DNA from: Streptomyces sp. NBC_00094
GTDB lineage: Bacteria > Actinomycetota > Actinomycetes > Streptomycetales > Streptomycetaceae
Assembly (NCBI RefSeq): GCF_026343125.1
Contig: NZ_JAPEMB010000001.1
Location: forward strand, 8,065,501 to 8,129,500
Length of the DNA: 64,000 nt
Direction of reading: 5' to 3'
In this document: piece by piece, positions 52,267-63,900 of the stretch
Position numbering within the stretch: the first letter of the stretch is position 1
How the letters are laid out: each line of letters begins with the position of its first letter
Notes under the pieces: generated by a model
The model's input: only the letters and a program-made list of their open reading frames with translations
The model's database searches: none
Told to the model about the DNA's origin: nothing
Position numbers and translations under genes: made by a program

Positions 52267-53037
52267 GTGGTGTCTGGTGTGATCACGGCGTCGGAGTCGT
52301 CCTGGATAACCCCGTTCACGGGGCTGAGCCCACGTGTCTTCGGCAAGTTGGTGACTGAACTGCGCCGCGAGGGTGCGGATCCGGTGCGCAAGGGCCGCCC
52401 GTGGTCCCTTCCGCTGGAAGACCGGGTGCTGCTTGTCGCGGCGTACTGGCGCACGAACCTCACGTTGCGCCAGCTTGCCCCGCTCTTCGGGATCTCGAAG
52501 TCCGCGGCCGACCGCATCATCGATGACCTCGGCCCGTCGCTCGCGCTGCAGCCCCGCAAGCGATTCCGCAAGGACACCGTGCTCATCGTGGACGGCACTC
52601 TGGTGCCCACCCGCGATCACACCATCGCCGAGCAGTCCAAGAACTACCGGTACTCCACCAACCACCAGGTTGTCATCGACGCTGACACCCGGCTCGTCGT
52701 GCTGGTCGGCCGGCCGCTGCCCGGCAACCGCAACGACTGCAAGGCGTGGGAGGAGTCCGGTGCGAAGGCCGCCGTCGGCACGACCACGACGATCGCCGAC
52801 GGCGGCTATCCAGGCACCGGGCTCGTCATGCCCCACCGCCGCCGCAAAGGCGAAGAGCTGCCCGACTGGAAACAGGCCCACAACAAATCCCACAAACAGG
52901 TCCGAGCCCGCGTCGAGCACGTCTTCGCACGCATGAAGACCTGGAAGATCCTCCGCGACTGCCGCCTCAAGGGTGACGGCGTCCACCACGCCATGCTCGG
53001 AATCGCCCGACTCCACAACCTCAACCTCGCCGGATAG
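52267..53037 (+). CDS. IS5-family (DDE_Tnp_4) transposase
   Basis: A 256-residue transposase of the IS5/IS1031-like type. The DNA-binding part has LSPRVFGKLVTELRREGADP and the HTH LTLRQLAPLFGISKSAADRI. Catalytic residues are Asp in LIVDGTLVPTRDHT, Asp in IADGGYPGTG and Glu in ARVEHVFARMKTWKILRD. It starts with GTG at 52267 or just after. It looks intact. Confidence 0.88.
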   Translation: MVSGVITASESSWITPFTGLSPRVFGKLVTELRREGADPVRKGRPWSLPLEDRVLLVAAYWRTNLTLRQLAPLFGISKSAADRIIDDLGPSLALQPRKRFRKDTVLIVDGTLVPTRDHTIAEQSKNYRYSTNHQVVIDADTRLVVLVGRPLPGNRNDCKAWEESGAKAAVGTTTTIADGGYPGTGLVMPHRRRKGEELPDWKQAHNKSHKQVRARVEHVFARMKTWKILRDCRLKGDGVHHAMLGIARLHNLNLAG

Positions 53038-53144
53038 ACGGGCAGTCGGGTTGGTCACCGACCACGTCCACACGGCTCAGAGATCATTTACGGGACAGGA
53101 CTTAGCCTGACCTGTGGAAAGGCCGCCTGTCTGCTGCGGCTTCG

Positions 53145-53190
53145 GTGGCACCCCAGCAGGACTCGAACCTGTGGCCAAGCGCTTAGCGGG
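53145..53190 (-). other. Possible tRNA 3'-half fragment (attachment-site-like)
   Basis: On the minus strand this reads like the end of a tRNA: variable region CCCGCTAAGCGC, T-arm CAGGTTCGAGTCCTG and 3' end CTGGGGTGCCA. The matching 5' acceptor strand (CACCCCA) is absent, so it is not a whole tRNA. Partial tRNA 3' ends are typical attachment scars of integrative elements; an integrase relic lies at 47379-47560. From 53106 to 53448 nothing else is seen. Confidence 0.35.
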
Positions 53191-53448
53191 AGGTGAATGG
53201 GATCGGCCTCCTGCCGATCGCGTGTACCTGCCCTGTGCTGCCCTTCCTGTTGTCGGGGCGTTTCTTGAAGTTCATGAAGAATCTCGCTTCCTTTCATGAA
53301 GGTGATTCAAGTCATATGCCGCATTGAGAGGTGTGACTGTTTTGGTGTGAATGCTGTTTCGTGATGTCCCTGCAGTTCCTGACTTGGCTCTCTTTGATGA
53401 GCGTTGACGATCACTTGGTGATCGCTAAGGGTGCCAAGAGGGGGCGGG

Positions 53449-56400
53449 ATGCATCGATGGGAGCGCAGGCGCTTACGCCTGCGAGGACGACGGAGAAATG
53501 CGTGGTGCGCGACGGCCGTCCTGGCTGTCGCGTCGTTGTCGGCGGGCGTCGTGGCCGTGCCGGCCGCGGCGGTGGACCGGGGGGTGTCTATCGGCGGCGT
53601 GGAGATGACCGCGCCGCCGGACACGCCGCCGGTGACGGAAGAGGCAGCGCTGGCTCAGGCGCGCCGTACCGGCGAGAAGGTGGAGGTGCTCGCCCTCCGC
53701 GGCGAGAGCCGTGAGGTCTTCGCTACTCCTGCGGGAACGTTGGAAGCGCGCGAGCACCTGCGGCCCGTGCGGACCCGGGTCGACGGCCAGTGGCAGGACA
53801 TCGACACGACACTGGCGACGACGGATGCCGGAGTGGTGTCCCCAAGGACCGCGGCGGTGGGGCTGGAGTTCTCCGCTGGTGGCGAAGGGCCCCTCGTCCG
53901 CTTGGAGCGGACCGGACGGACACTCGAACTCTCCTGGCCCGGGCAGGTGCCGGCCCCGGAACTGAGTGGGGACACCGCTACCTATGTGAACCTGCTGCCG
54001 GACGTAGATCTCCGGCTGGCGGCGCGACCGGAAGGGTTCACCCAGCTCCTGGTCGTTAAATCGGCCCAAGGAGCGAAGAACCCGGCGCTTGCGACCCTGC
54101 GGATGGGGCTCGCCGCTGAAGGAATGGCGGTGCGGGAGACCGAGCAGGGCGGACTGCAGGCCACCGACACGGGATCGGGCGGCACGGTCTTCGAGGCAGC
54201 CACGCCCATGATGTGGGACTCCAGCGACGGCCCGGCCCAGCTGCCCGTCACCAGCGCTCCGGCGCAGCGGACCACCGTGGCCGATGAGCCGGGGGCCGGG
54301 ACTCAACAGAGCACAGACCCCGAACCGGGCGCCGCTGAGTCCGGCCGCCTGGCCCCGCTGGATGTGGAACTCACGGACGGAGGCAACGAACTGCTCCTCA
54401 CTCCGGACCCCGAGGTCCTTGCCGGGGCCGACACGGAGTATCCGGTCTACATCGATCCGCAGTGGTACTCGCCGAAGGCGACCGCGTGGACGATGGCCTC
54501 GAAGTACTGGGCCTCCTCGCCCCAGTGGAAGTTCAACGGCGAACCCGACGCCGGCTTGGGTTACTGCGGCTGGGCCTACTGCATGCCGCACGACACTAAG
54601 CGTCTCTTCTACCAGTTGCCGACCACGACCTACGCGGGCAAGACGGTGCTTTCCGCGGAGTTCGTCGTGCGCAACACATGGTCGGCGTCCTGCTCGCCGC
54701 GGACCGTCGAACTATGGAAGACAAAGGGTATTTCCTCGTCCACGACGTGGAATTCCCAGGACAACGACGAATTCTGGATCGACCGACTGGCCAACCCGTC
54801 CTTTGCCTACGGATACGAGGGCTGCGGGGACCGGGACGCAGAATTCGACGTGAAAGCTGCGGTACAGCAGGCCGCGAACAACAGTGCGTCGACCATAACC
54901 TTCGGCCTGCGGGCGGCGAGCGAGACCGATCCCTACGCCTGGAAGAGATTCTCCGACGACGCCTACCTCCGGGTGCAGTACAACCGGCCTCCCGGGCAGA
55001 TCAAGACCTCCCAGCTGACCCAGGATCCCGGCGGCGCCTGCGGTTCCCCCAGCAACCCCAAGAGAGTCCGCTCCGTACCGAAACTGACCGTGAACGGGGT
55101 CACCGACCCCGACAAGGACTCGGTGTCCGTCCAGTTCAACGCGGCCTGGGACTCCGGTGACGGCAAGGGATTCGTGACCCGCTGGACCTCGACAAGGACC
55201 ACCGCCAAGGCATCGGGTTCCTCGTTCACCGTCGCCATGCCTTCGACGATCCCCCAGAACAGGACCATCGGCTGGTCCGCCCGATCCTGGGACGGCGCAC
55301 AGTGGTCGCCATGGTCTTCGGCCGGATCAGCGACAACCTGCTCCATGGTGTACGACGCCACTGTCCCTAGCGGACCGGTGATCTCGTCGCCCCACTACCC
55401 GCAATCGAACCCGGAGGACCCGAACGACCCCTGGGTGGACGGCGTCGGACGCTACGGCTCCTTCAGCATGGACTCGGGCTCCGGGGACGTCGTGAAGTAC
55501 TGGTACGGCATCAACGGCGACCCCTCGGCCAAGCTGAGCGTGACCACGTCCGGTGGTGCCGCGAGGACCGTCAAGACCATGCCGACCAAACCCGGCGTCA
55601 ACTTCCTCACCGCCCAGGCCTTCGACGCCGCCGGCAACGGCAGCGAGATCCGCACCTTCCAGTTCCGGGTACGCTCCGGCCAGCCCGACCGGCTGTCCTG
55701 GCCCCTCGACGAGTCGAACGGAGCCGCCAAGGCCACAGGGCGGGGCGGAGACTGGCCCGCCACGCTGTACGGCGGGGCAGGCACCGGCGCGCCGGGAGCC
55801 TCCGGTACCGCCCTGGAGCTGGACGGAACCGACGACTACGCGGCCAGCGACGCCCCCGTGCTGAACACAGCGAAGAGCTTCTCCGTGTCCGTGTGGGCAA
55901 AACCGACCTCGGTGCGCCCGGAGTTCGGATCGGTCGCCGTGGCCCAGACAGGCCTCAACCGCTCCGCCTTCGAACTCTACTTCTCGCCGTCCCGTCACGG
56001 ATGGGTCTTCGTCCGGCATGAGACGGACACGCCGCATCCCGCCGCGGCCCAAGCCATGCAACCCGCCTGCGCCGCGACCGACACGCAGTGCGCTGCGTCC
56101 CGCCTGAACAGGTGGACCCACGTGACAGGTGTCTTCGAGAACACACCCAAAATCATGAGGCTCTACGTCGACGGCAAGCTGGTGGGTACAGCCCCGTTCG
56201 ACGGCCCCTGGGACGCGCGAGGCCGCACCATGATCGGTGCCACATCCGTCGGCGATGCCCTCAACAGCTTCTTCACGGGCAGCCTCGACGACGTCCAGCT
56301 CTTCGACTATCCGCTGAGCGATTCCCAGGTCGGCCGGCTGGCCACCAAACAGCCCGTGGACACCGGCCGCCCGGCCAAGCTGGTCTGGCCCATGGATGAG

Positions 56401-57777
56401 GCACCCCAGGCCTCAGAAGTCATCGGCACGGCCCAGCAGGTCGACGCCGAGCTCCGGGGCGGGGCGACCGCCGGAGCGCTGGGAATCGCGGGCCGCGCCC
56501 TGAAACTGGACGGCGCTGACGACTACGCCACCAGCGGCCGGCCGGTTCTCGACACCTTCCAGAGCTTTGCAGTCTCCGCCTGGGTCAAGTTGCCCAAGGA
56601 CAAGGAGAACCGCACCATGGTCGCCGTCGCCCAGAGCGGCCAGACAGGACGCGGATTCGAGCTCTACCACTCCTCGGCCTGGGGCGGCTGGGTCTTCAGC
56701 CGCCACCACGGCGACCAGCCGGGCGCCGCGGTCACCAGGGCCACCCAGTCGGACTGTCCCAACACCGCCAACTGCATCGGCTCCTGGACCCATCTCGTCG
56801 CCGTAAACGACTACGACACCTCCGAGATACGGCTGTACATCAACGGAGCTCTAGCGGACACCCAGCCCTTCACCACGCCCTGGGCGGCTACAGGCCCGGT
56901 GACCCTGGGGGCCCTCCCCGCGTCGACCGGAACCCTCAACCACCTGAAGGGCGAGGTCGACGCCGTCCGGCTCTACGACCGGGCCGTATCGGGCGATGAG
57001 GTCCGCCAGCTCTTCAAACAGAACCCGACGGTCACCGGCCGATGGAAGTTCAGGGCGGACGAGGGGACCAATGCGTCCACCCCGAACGACGTCGTGTCCG
57101 CCAACCCCCTCGGCCTGAAAAACGGAGCGAAGACCACGGGCGGCTGGGTGGACGGCGGGCTGACACTCGACGGAGTCGACGACCACGCGATCTCGTCTGC
57201 CACCCCAGTGGACACCAGCTTCGGCTTCAGCGTGACGGGCTGGTTCCAGGCGTCTGCCGCCCCAAGCGCACCAACGACGGTACTCAGCGTGCCCGGCAGC
57301 CGAAGGGACGCGTTCACGGTCCGCTACCTACCCGACCCCGGCGGAGCCGGCCCCGGCAGCTGGCGGATCATCACTGCAACCTCGGACGGAACCACCGCCG
57401 AGCAGACCACCGTCGCCAACCGGCAGTTCTTCACACCCACAGAGTGGACCCACCTGGCCCTCGTCTACGACGGATTCGCCCGGCGTCTGTCCCTCTACGT
57501 CAACGGTGAACTCGAACAGACCACCTGTGCGGACGACGACGCCGACGGCACACCCGATGACCCGGACTGCGAGGTCAGCGTCTCGTGGGCAGAGAACACC
57601 CTCACCTACAAGGCCGTCGAACCGCTGTGGGTCGGTCGGGCCAAGTCGGGAACGGACCGCCCCTGGTCCGGCCTCGTCTCCGACCTGTGGACATTCCAAG
57701 GCAGCCTGAGCGACACCCAGGTCGCATTCCTCGCACTAGGACAGCCGGACATGCCCAGCACCGTCCCCCTGGGCTGA
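53449..57777 (+). CDS. Secreted LamG-domain protein (polymorphic-toxin partner)
   Basis: A large exported protein (1442 residues from ATG 53449). A basic N-terminus and hydrophobic stretch ending VPAAAV form a signal peptide. Then come a DNRLRE-like domain (about 330-512, TEYPVYIDPQW to YLRVQYN), a fibronectin-like segment, and three LamG/concanavalin-like domains at about 747-964, 974-1187 and 1197-1438. Each LamG domain has the family signature: LDGTDDYA, LDGADDYA and LDGVDDHA. LamG proteins of this style often precede Rhs genes in actinomycetes and may help deliver or display them. Start ATG 53449 is preferred to GTG 53431 because GAGGGGG precedes it. It is followed after a hairpin by the Rhs gene. 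Confidence 0.88.
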   Translation: MHRWERRRLRLRGRRRNAWCATAVLAVASLSAGVVAVPAAAVDRGVSIGGVEMTAPPDTPPVTEEAALAQARRTGEKVEVLALRGESREVFATPAGTLEAREHLRPVRTRVDGQWQDIDTTLATTDAGVVSPRTAAVGLEFSAGGEGPLVRLERTGRTLELSWPGQVPAPELSGDTATYVNLLPDVDLRLAARPEGFTQLLVVKSAQGAKNPALATLRMGLAAEGMAVRETEQGGLQATDTGSGGTVFEAATPMMWDSSDGPAQLPVTSAPAQRTTVADEPGAGTQQSTDPEPGAAESGRLAPLDVELTDGGNELLLTPDPEVLAGADTEYPVYIDPQWYSPKATAWTMASKYWASSPQWKFNGEPDAGLGYCGWAYCMPHDTKRLFYQLPTTTYAGKTVLSAEFVVRNTWSASCSPRTVELWKTKGISSSTTWNSQDNDEFWIDRLANPSFAYGYEGCGDRDAEFDVKAAVQQAANNSASTITFGLRAASETDPYAWKRFSDDAYLRVQYNRPPGQIKTSQLTQDPGGACGSPSNPKRVRSVPKLTVNGVTDPDKDSVSVQFNAAWDSGDGKGFVTRWTSTRTTAKASGSSFTVAMPSTIPQNRTIGWSARSWDGAQWSPWSSAGSATTCSMVYDATVPSGPVISSPHYPQSNPEDPNDPWVDGVGRYGSFSMDSGSGDVVKYWYGINGDPSAKLSVTTSGGAARTVKTMPTKPGVNFLTAQAFDAAGNGSEIRTFQFRVRSGQPDRLSWPLDESNGAAKATGRGGDWPATLYGGAGTGAPGASGTALELDGTDDYAASDAPVLNTAKSFSVSVWAKPTSVRPEFGSVAVAQTGLNRSAFELYFSPSRHGWVFVRHETDTPHPAAAQAMQPACAATDTQCAASRLNRWTHVTGVFENTPKIMRLYVDGKLVGTAPFDGPWDARGRTMIGATSVGDALNSFFTGSLDDVQLFDYPLSDSQVGRLATKQPVDTGRPAKLVWPMDEAPQASEVIGTAQQVDAELRGGATAGALGIAGRALKLDGADDYATSGRPVLDTFQSFAVSAWVKLPKDKENRTMVAVAQSGQTGRGFELYHSSAWGGWVFSRHHGDQPGAAVTRATQSDCPNTANCIGSWTHLVAVNDYDTSEIRLYINGALADTQPFTTPWAATGPVTLGALPASTGTLNHLKGEVDAVRLYDRAVSGDEVRQLFKQNPTVTGRWKFRADEGTNASTPNDVVSANPLGLKNGAKTTGGWVDGGLTLDGVDDHAISSATPVDTSFGFSVTGWFQASAAPSAPTTVLSVPGSRRDAFTVRYLPDPGGAGPGSWRIITATSDGTTAEQTTVANRQFFTPTEWTHLALVYDGFARRLSLYVNGELEQTTCADDDADGTPDDPDCEVSVSWAENTLTYKAVEPLWVGRAKSGTDRPWSGLVSDLWTFQGSLSDTQVAFLALGQPDMPSTVPLG

Positions 57778-57786
57778 ACGACGGGC

Positions 57787-57817
57787 CCGCCGGGCGAGCA
57801 CCCACGCCGCCCGGCGG
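57787..57817 (+). terminator. Hairpin between LamG and Rhs genes
   Basis: A perfect 10-bp stem, CCGCCGGGCG with CGCCCGGCGG, and an 11-base loop, starting 9 bases after the LamG stop. It may terminate or attenuate transcription before the Rhs gene. Confidence 0.55.
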
Positions 57818-57904
57818 CCTGTCACCGCTCGCACCGATTCACGTCTTCCCTCCCCATCTCCGCGGCGACACTCCCTGTGCCCGCGGTCGCGAACGAAGGA
57901 TGAG

Positions 57905-60900
57905 ATGAACGGCAGACCACGCAGGAACGTCCGGCCCTGGTGGCAACGGACCGCCCTGACCACCGCCCTTGTCACGATGGGATCCCTCCTCACGGGCACC
58001 GGCGGCGTCGCCATAGCCCTCGACGACGGCCGGGGCCGCCCAGAGCTCCCCGCAGCAGAACGGGCCCATCCCGGCACCGCGGCCCCGGTAAAGCCCCGCC
58101 CGGCGCAGCCGCGCACCCCGAACCGGGCACCTCGCGCCGCCTGGCCGAAGCCCGGTGCCGCGGTCGTGACCCTGCAGGACGCCGCCGACGACACGGCACG
58201 ATCCGCACGGCTGACGGCCAGACCACCCGTCAAAGCCGAGGGCCTGCCGCTGACGCTGACCGGGACGGGCACCGAGATCACCGCCCGAGTCGTTGACCGC
58301 ACTCAGGCCCTGGCGGCCGGAGTGGACGGCCTGGTCGTCACCCTCAGACGCAACAACCCCGCTGCGGGCACAGCCGCACAGCCGGTCGGGACCCAGATCG
58401 ACTACGCGGGATTCGCCGACGCCTACGGCGGCGGATACGCCTCCCGCCTCACCCTCGTCGAACTTCCCGCCTGCGCGCTCACCACGCCGACAAAGACCGA
58501 ATGCCGCACCCAGAAGCCCGTCGAGACCGTCAACGACACCGAGACGGCCACCCTCACCGCCCCGACGGTACGCGTCGGATCCGCCCAGGCGACGGTCCTG
58601 GCCGCTGTTGCCGACGACAAGGCCGTGAGCGGCAGTTACCAGGCGACCAGCCTCACACCCTCCGCGACCTGGCAGACCAACCTCAACACCGGCGACTTCA
58701 GCTGGTCCTACCCCATAGCCCTGCCCGAGGTACCCGGCGGCCTGAAGCCGGCCCTCGGACTCGGCTACTCCTCCGCCTCCATCGACGGCCGTACGACCGA
58801 GACCAACAACCAGTCCTCCTGGGCCGGCGCCGGCTTCGACCTGTGGCCCGGCTACATCGAACGCCGCTACAAACCCTGCGCCGACGACGGCGTCAAGAAC
58901 GCCGACGGCAAAGAGCCCGGTGACCTCTGCTGGGCGTACGACAACGCGTTCATCAGCTTCAACGGCAAGGGCGGCGAGCTTGTCCCCATCGGTAACGATG
59001 AGTTCAAGCTCCGCACCGACGACGGCACGCGGATCAAGCGCCTGACCTCAGCCGACCGCGCCAACGGTGACGACGACAACGAGTACTGGGAACTCACCGA
59101 CCCCGACGGAGTCCGCTACTACTTCGGCTACCACCGCCTCGACGGCTGGAGCACCGGAAAGCGGACCACCAACTCGACCTGGACCGCGCCCGTCTACGGC
59201 GACGACACGAACGAACCATGCCACGCCTCCACCTTCGAGACCTCCTGGTGCGAGCAGGCGTGGCGCTGGAACCTGGACTATGTCATCGACCCGCGAGGCA
59301 GCGCCATCGCGTACTACTACACACAGGAGAAGAACTCCTACGGCCGCAACCTCAAGGCCGTTGACGACACCCGCTACACCAGGGGCGGGCACCTCGAGGA
59401 CATCGAGTACGGACTGCCCTCGGCCACCCCGTACGCGGCCAAGGCTCTCGCCAAGGTCACCTTCACCTCCGGCGAACGGTGTCTGCCCGACTCCCGCACC
59501 ACCTGCAACTCGATTTCCACCGACGCGGCCTACTGGCACGACACGCCATGGGACCTCAACTGCGACGCGGGCACCGACTGCGACCAAGGCCGCCTCACAC
59601 CCTCGTTCTGGACGCGCAAGCGCCTCACCGGCATCACCACCCAGGTCCTCAACGGCACCGGCTACACGAACGTCGACTCCTGGAAGCTGAACCATCGCTG
59701 GGGCACGGCGGATGTGAACTACCAGCTGCTTCTCGACTCCGTGCAGCACACCGGCCACACCGGTCCCACCACCACTCCGGCCATCACCCTGCCGAGCACC
59801 ACGTTCGGCTACACGCAGCTGGCCAACCGCCTCGACAGCACTGGAGACGGCTACGCCCCCTTCATCAAGGAGCGCCTGTCCACCATCGTCGACGAGTACG
59901 GCGGCCAGACAGACGTGAACTACTCAGCCGCTGCGTGTGACGCAGACGGCCTGCCGACCCCGCAGAGCAACACCACCCGGTGCTTTCCCCAGTACCTCGG
60001 CGGAAGTCCCACCGAGGACCCCGAACTCCACTGGTTCAACAAGTACGTGGTCGACGCCGTCACCACCACCGACCGCACCGGCGGCGCACCCGACCAGGTC
60101 ACCCGCTACACCTACCTCGGCCCCGCGGCCTGGCACTACGACGATGACGACGGACTGACCAAGGAGAAGCACAAGACCTGGGCCCAGTGGCGCGGCTACG
60201 GCCAGGTCCGTGTGAAGACCGGTGGCCAGGGCGGCGATGCTGCCATGAAATCGCAGTCCGACTCGTACTTTCTACGGGGAATGGACGGCGACCGGGCTGG
60301 CCCTTCCGGAGGCACCAAGAGCGTCACTGTCGCCCTGCCGACGGGCGAAGGCGCAGCGATCACCGACCACGAAGCCTTCGCGGGCACCCTCTACAAGACG
60401 GTCGGCTACTCCGGGAACGTCGGCAAGGCCCTCACCAAGTCCGTCAGCAGGCCGTGGCGCCACGAGACCGCCAAGAAGACCCGGTCATGGGGCACCATCA
60501 CCGCGAACATCACCGGGATAACCCACACGAAGTCGTGGACATCCCTGGACGATGGAGCCGGTGCCGACTGGCGGACCACGTCCGTCACCACCACCTATGA
60601 CACCGTGGCGGGCCGCGTCACCAAGATCGACGACACAGGTGACGACTCCACACCGGCCGACGACCAGTGCACTGTCACCACGTACGCCACCAACACCGCC
60701 AAGAACATCCTCAAGCTGCCCTCCCGCGTCGAGACCGTCGCCAAGGGGTGCGGAGAGCCCGTCGACCGGGCCAAGGACGTCATCTCCGACATCCGAACGG
60801 CCTACGACGGCGGTACCTACGGCGCCGCACCGACCAAGGGCGACGTCACGGTGACGGCCCTCCTCAAGTCCCACGACGGCACCACCGCCCGGTACCTCGA

Positions 60901-63900
60901 GTCCGGTGCGACCTTCGACGGCTACGGCCGGGCACTCACCTCCACGGACCTCACCGCCGACGTCACCGTGACCGGTGCGGGGACTCCCGTCCGCACGCCG
61001 CGAACGGACGGCCGAACGACCACCACCAGCCGAACGCCGGCCACCGGATTCGTCACCAAGACCGTGGCCACGACACCGCCGGCCAAAGCCGGAGACGCCA
61101 CCACGGCCCTCGTCAACACCATCACGCACGACCCGCTCCGCGGCCTGCCACTGACCCAGACCGACGCCAACGGGAAGGTCACCACCTTCACGTACGACGC
61201 TCTCGGCCGCTCCTCCAAGATTTGGCTGGCCGACCGCGCGACCACCCTGGCACCCAGCTACGAATTCACCTACCTCATCGAGGAGAACAAGCCGGTCGCT
61301 GTCGTCACCAAGGGCATCGGCCCCGGCGGCGGGCAGATAGCCATGTACACGCTCTACGACGGCTACCTGCGCAAGCGCCAGACCCAGGAACCGGGCCCGC
61401 AGAGCGGTCGACTCATCACCGACACCTTCTACGACGAGCGCGGCCTGCCCACCAAGAGCTTCGACACGTACTACACCGAAGGCACCCCCGAGCCGAAGGT
61501 CTTCCAACCCACCGACGCCCTGTCCGTCGAGACCCAGACACGCACCACCTACGACGGCGTCGGACGCCCGGTCAGCACCGAGCACATCGCGGGCAACGGC
61601 GACGGCGGCGCCTCGCTCGGCACCACACAGACCCTGTACGGAGGTGACCGCACCACGGTCATACCGCCCGAGGGCGGCACCGCGACCACCACGCTCACCG
61701 ACGCCCGCGGCCGCACCACGGAACTCCGGCAGCACCACACAAGATCTGCCACAGCGTCGTACGACACCACCCACTACGCGTACACCCCCCGGGGCGAGCT
61801 CGCCACGCTCACCGACGAGGCCGGGAACGAGTGGACGTACACCTACGACCTCCTCGGCCGGCTCACCGCCACCACCGACCCGGACAAGGGCAGTGGCACA
61901 AGGCGCTACGACGACCGTGGACAGCTCGTCACCACTACCGACGACGGACCTGTCGACCTGCACCACATCTACGACGGGCTCGGACGCCGCACCGAACTCC
62001 GCGAGAACAGCGCCACGGGCACCCTGCGCGCCAAGTGGGTCTACGACACGATCAGCGGCGCCAAGGGACATGCCGCAGAATCCACCCGGTACGTCGGCAC
62101 CAACGCCTACACCAGCAAGGTCGTCGCCTACGACCGGCTGTACCGTGTGACCCGCTCCTCCGTGACCATCCCCGCCAACGAGGACGACGCCCTCGACGGC
62201 ACCTACACCTCAACCACCAGCTACAACGGAGACGGCACGCTCAGCGCCGCCGGCCTCCCGGCCGCCGGCAGCCAGCCGGCGATGGCCCTGGCCTTCACCT
62301 ACGAGGCCCAGACCCTCCGCCCGGTCGCGGTCAGTGGCAGCCAGGGGCTCGCTGCCACCACCAGCTACAGCCTCACCGGCAAGCCGCTCCAGCACGAGCT
62401 CTCCCAGAACGCCGGCAAGAAGATCTGGGCGACCAACACCTACGAGTGGGGCACCCAGCGACTGGCCACCGCGCGAGTGGATCGCCAGGACGTGCCGGGC
62501 GTCGACCGGCACGACACCTACCGCTACGACCAGTCCGGCAACATCCTCGCAGTGTCGGACGTCTCACGCTCCGGCACCGACAACCAGTGCTTCACCTACG
62601 ACCACCTGCGCCGTCTCACCAAGGCGTGGACCCAGCCCGTCCCCACCTGCGCCGCAGAGCCCAGCGGCGGGATCGTCGGCGGACCAGCGCCCTACTGGCA
62701 CTCGTACACGTACGACGTGACCGGCAACCGGACCGGCGAGACCGTGCACGACATCACGGGCAACGCCGCGAAGAACACCGTCCGCACCTACACCTACCCC
62801 GACCCCGGCTCGCCCCGCCCCCACGCCGTCACCGCCATCGGTCAGATTGGCCCGGGAGGAACGGCACAAGACACCTACAGCTACAACGCACTCGGCAACA
62901 CCGAGAGACGTAGCGTCGCCGGCACCACGCAGCGACTCGACTGGGACCCCGAAGGCCGGCTCGCCAAGGTCACCAAGCCCGTCGCGGGCGCAGCGGACGA
63001 CATCACCGAATACCTGTACGACGCCGATGGTAACCGGCTGATCGCCCGGACCTCCAAGGAGACCACGCTCTACCTCGGCTCCTCCCGCGTCACCCTGCCC
63101 AAGGGCGCCACGACAGCCAAGGCCACCCGCATCGCCGACCTCGGCGGAGGCCACCAGGCCGTTATCGAGGACGACGGCTCGGTCTCCTTCACCATCGCCG
63201 ACCACCTCGGCACCGGAGAACTGTCGATCAAGGCAACGAACCAACAACTCACCCAACGACGCTCACTCCCCTTCGGAGGCGTCCGCGGCACCGCGCCGAG
63301 CAACTGGCCCGGAGCGCAGGGCTTCGTCGGGGGCGAGGACGACTCCACGTCCACCGGGCTCCAGCACCTCGGTGCCCGCGAGTACGACCCGGCTCTCGGC
63401 CGCTTCGTCTCGGTGGACCCCCTGCTCGCACCCACCGACCCGCAGTCCCTCAACGGCTACGCCTACGCCAACAACAGCCCCCTCACCTTCAGCGACCCCG
63501 ACGGCCTCAGGTGCATCCACGGGGCGCCCGGCGGCGGGGCGGACGGGATCTGTGCCGGGGTCCCGGGGGACAAGGACGGTGTCGTGAACGGCACGTCGAA
63601 CAACTGCCCCACGTCGTTCACGAGTTGCAACCAGACGGCTGCGGCCATGGCAGAGGAGGCGAAGAAGTCCGGCACCTACGGACGGAAGCCGATCGTGATC
63701 GTGGCCAAGAACGACTCGGTCACCATCCAGGGCGTCTACATCCCGACGCAGGCAGAACTTGCCGAGGTCTTCCCGTACTACTCGGAACGGCTCTCTTACG
63801 ACCAGAACGTACAGAGCTGGGCGCGCGCTACGCACTGCACCGGCGTCGAGAAGGCTGGCTCGGACTTCTGTCAGGCGTTTGCGAAACTAGGGCAGTTCGG

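Larger units (their letters stand above)
51817..53105 (+). mobile_element. IS5-family (DDE_Tnp_4) element with a DUF6221 passenger gene
   Basis: About 1.29 kb. The left end CTAAGGGCTGTCCCGTAAA (51817-51835) and right end (to 53105) are inverted repeats, 22 of 25 positions matching. The left four bases CTAA are shared with the right boundary of the preceding element, so the two abut directly. Inside, a small DUF6221 gene lies between the left end and the transposase, divergent from it. Confidence 0.8.

Noticed and set aside
53431..53448. GTG start for the LamG protein
   Set aside because: ATG 53449 has the better-spaced purine-rich ribosome site; the first six residues add nothing to the signal peptide. 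Not excluded entirely.
60485..62071. 528-codon minus-strand frame within the Rhs gene
   Set aside because: Val/Gly-rich antisense of the YD-repeat region; no start signal, no family.
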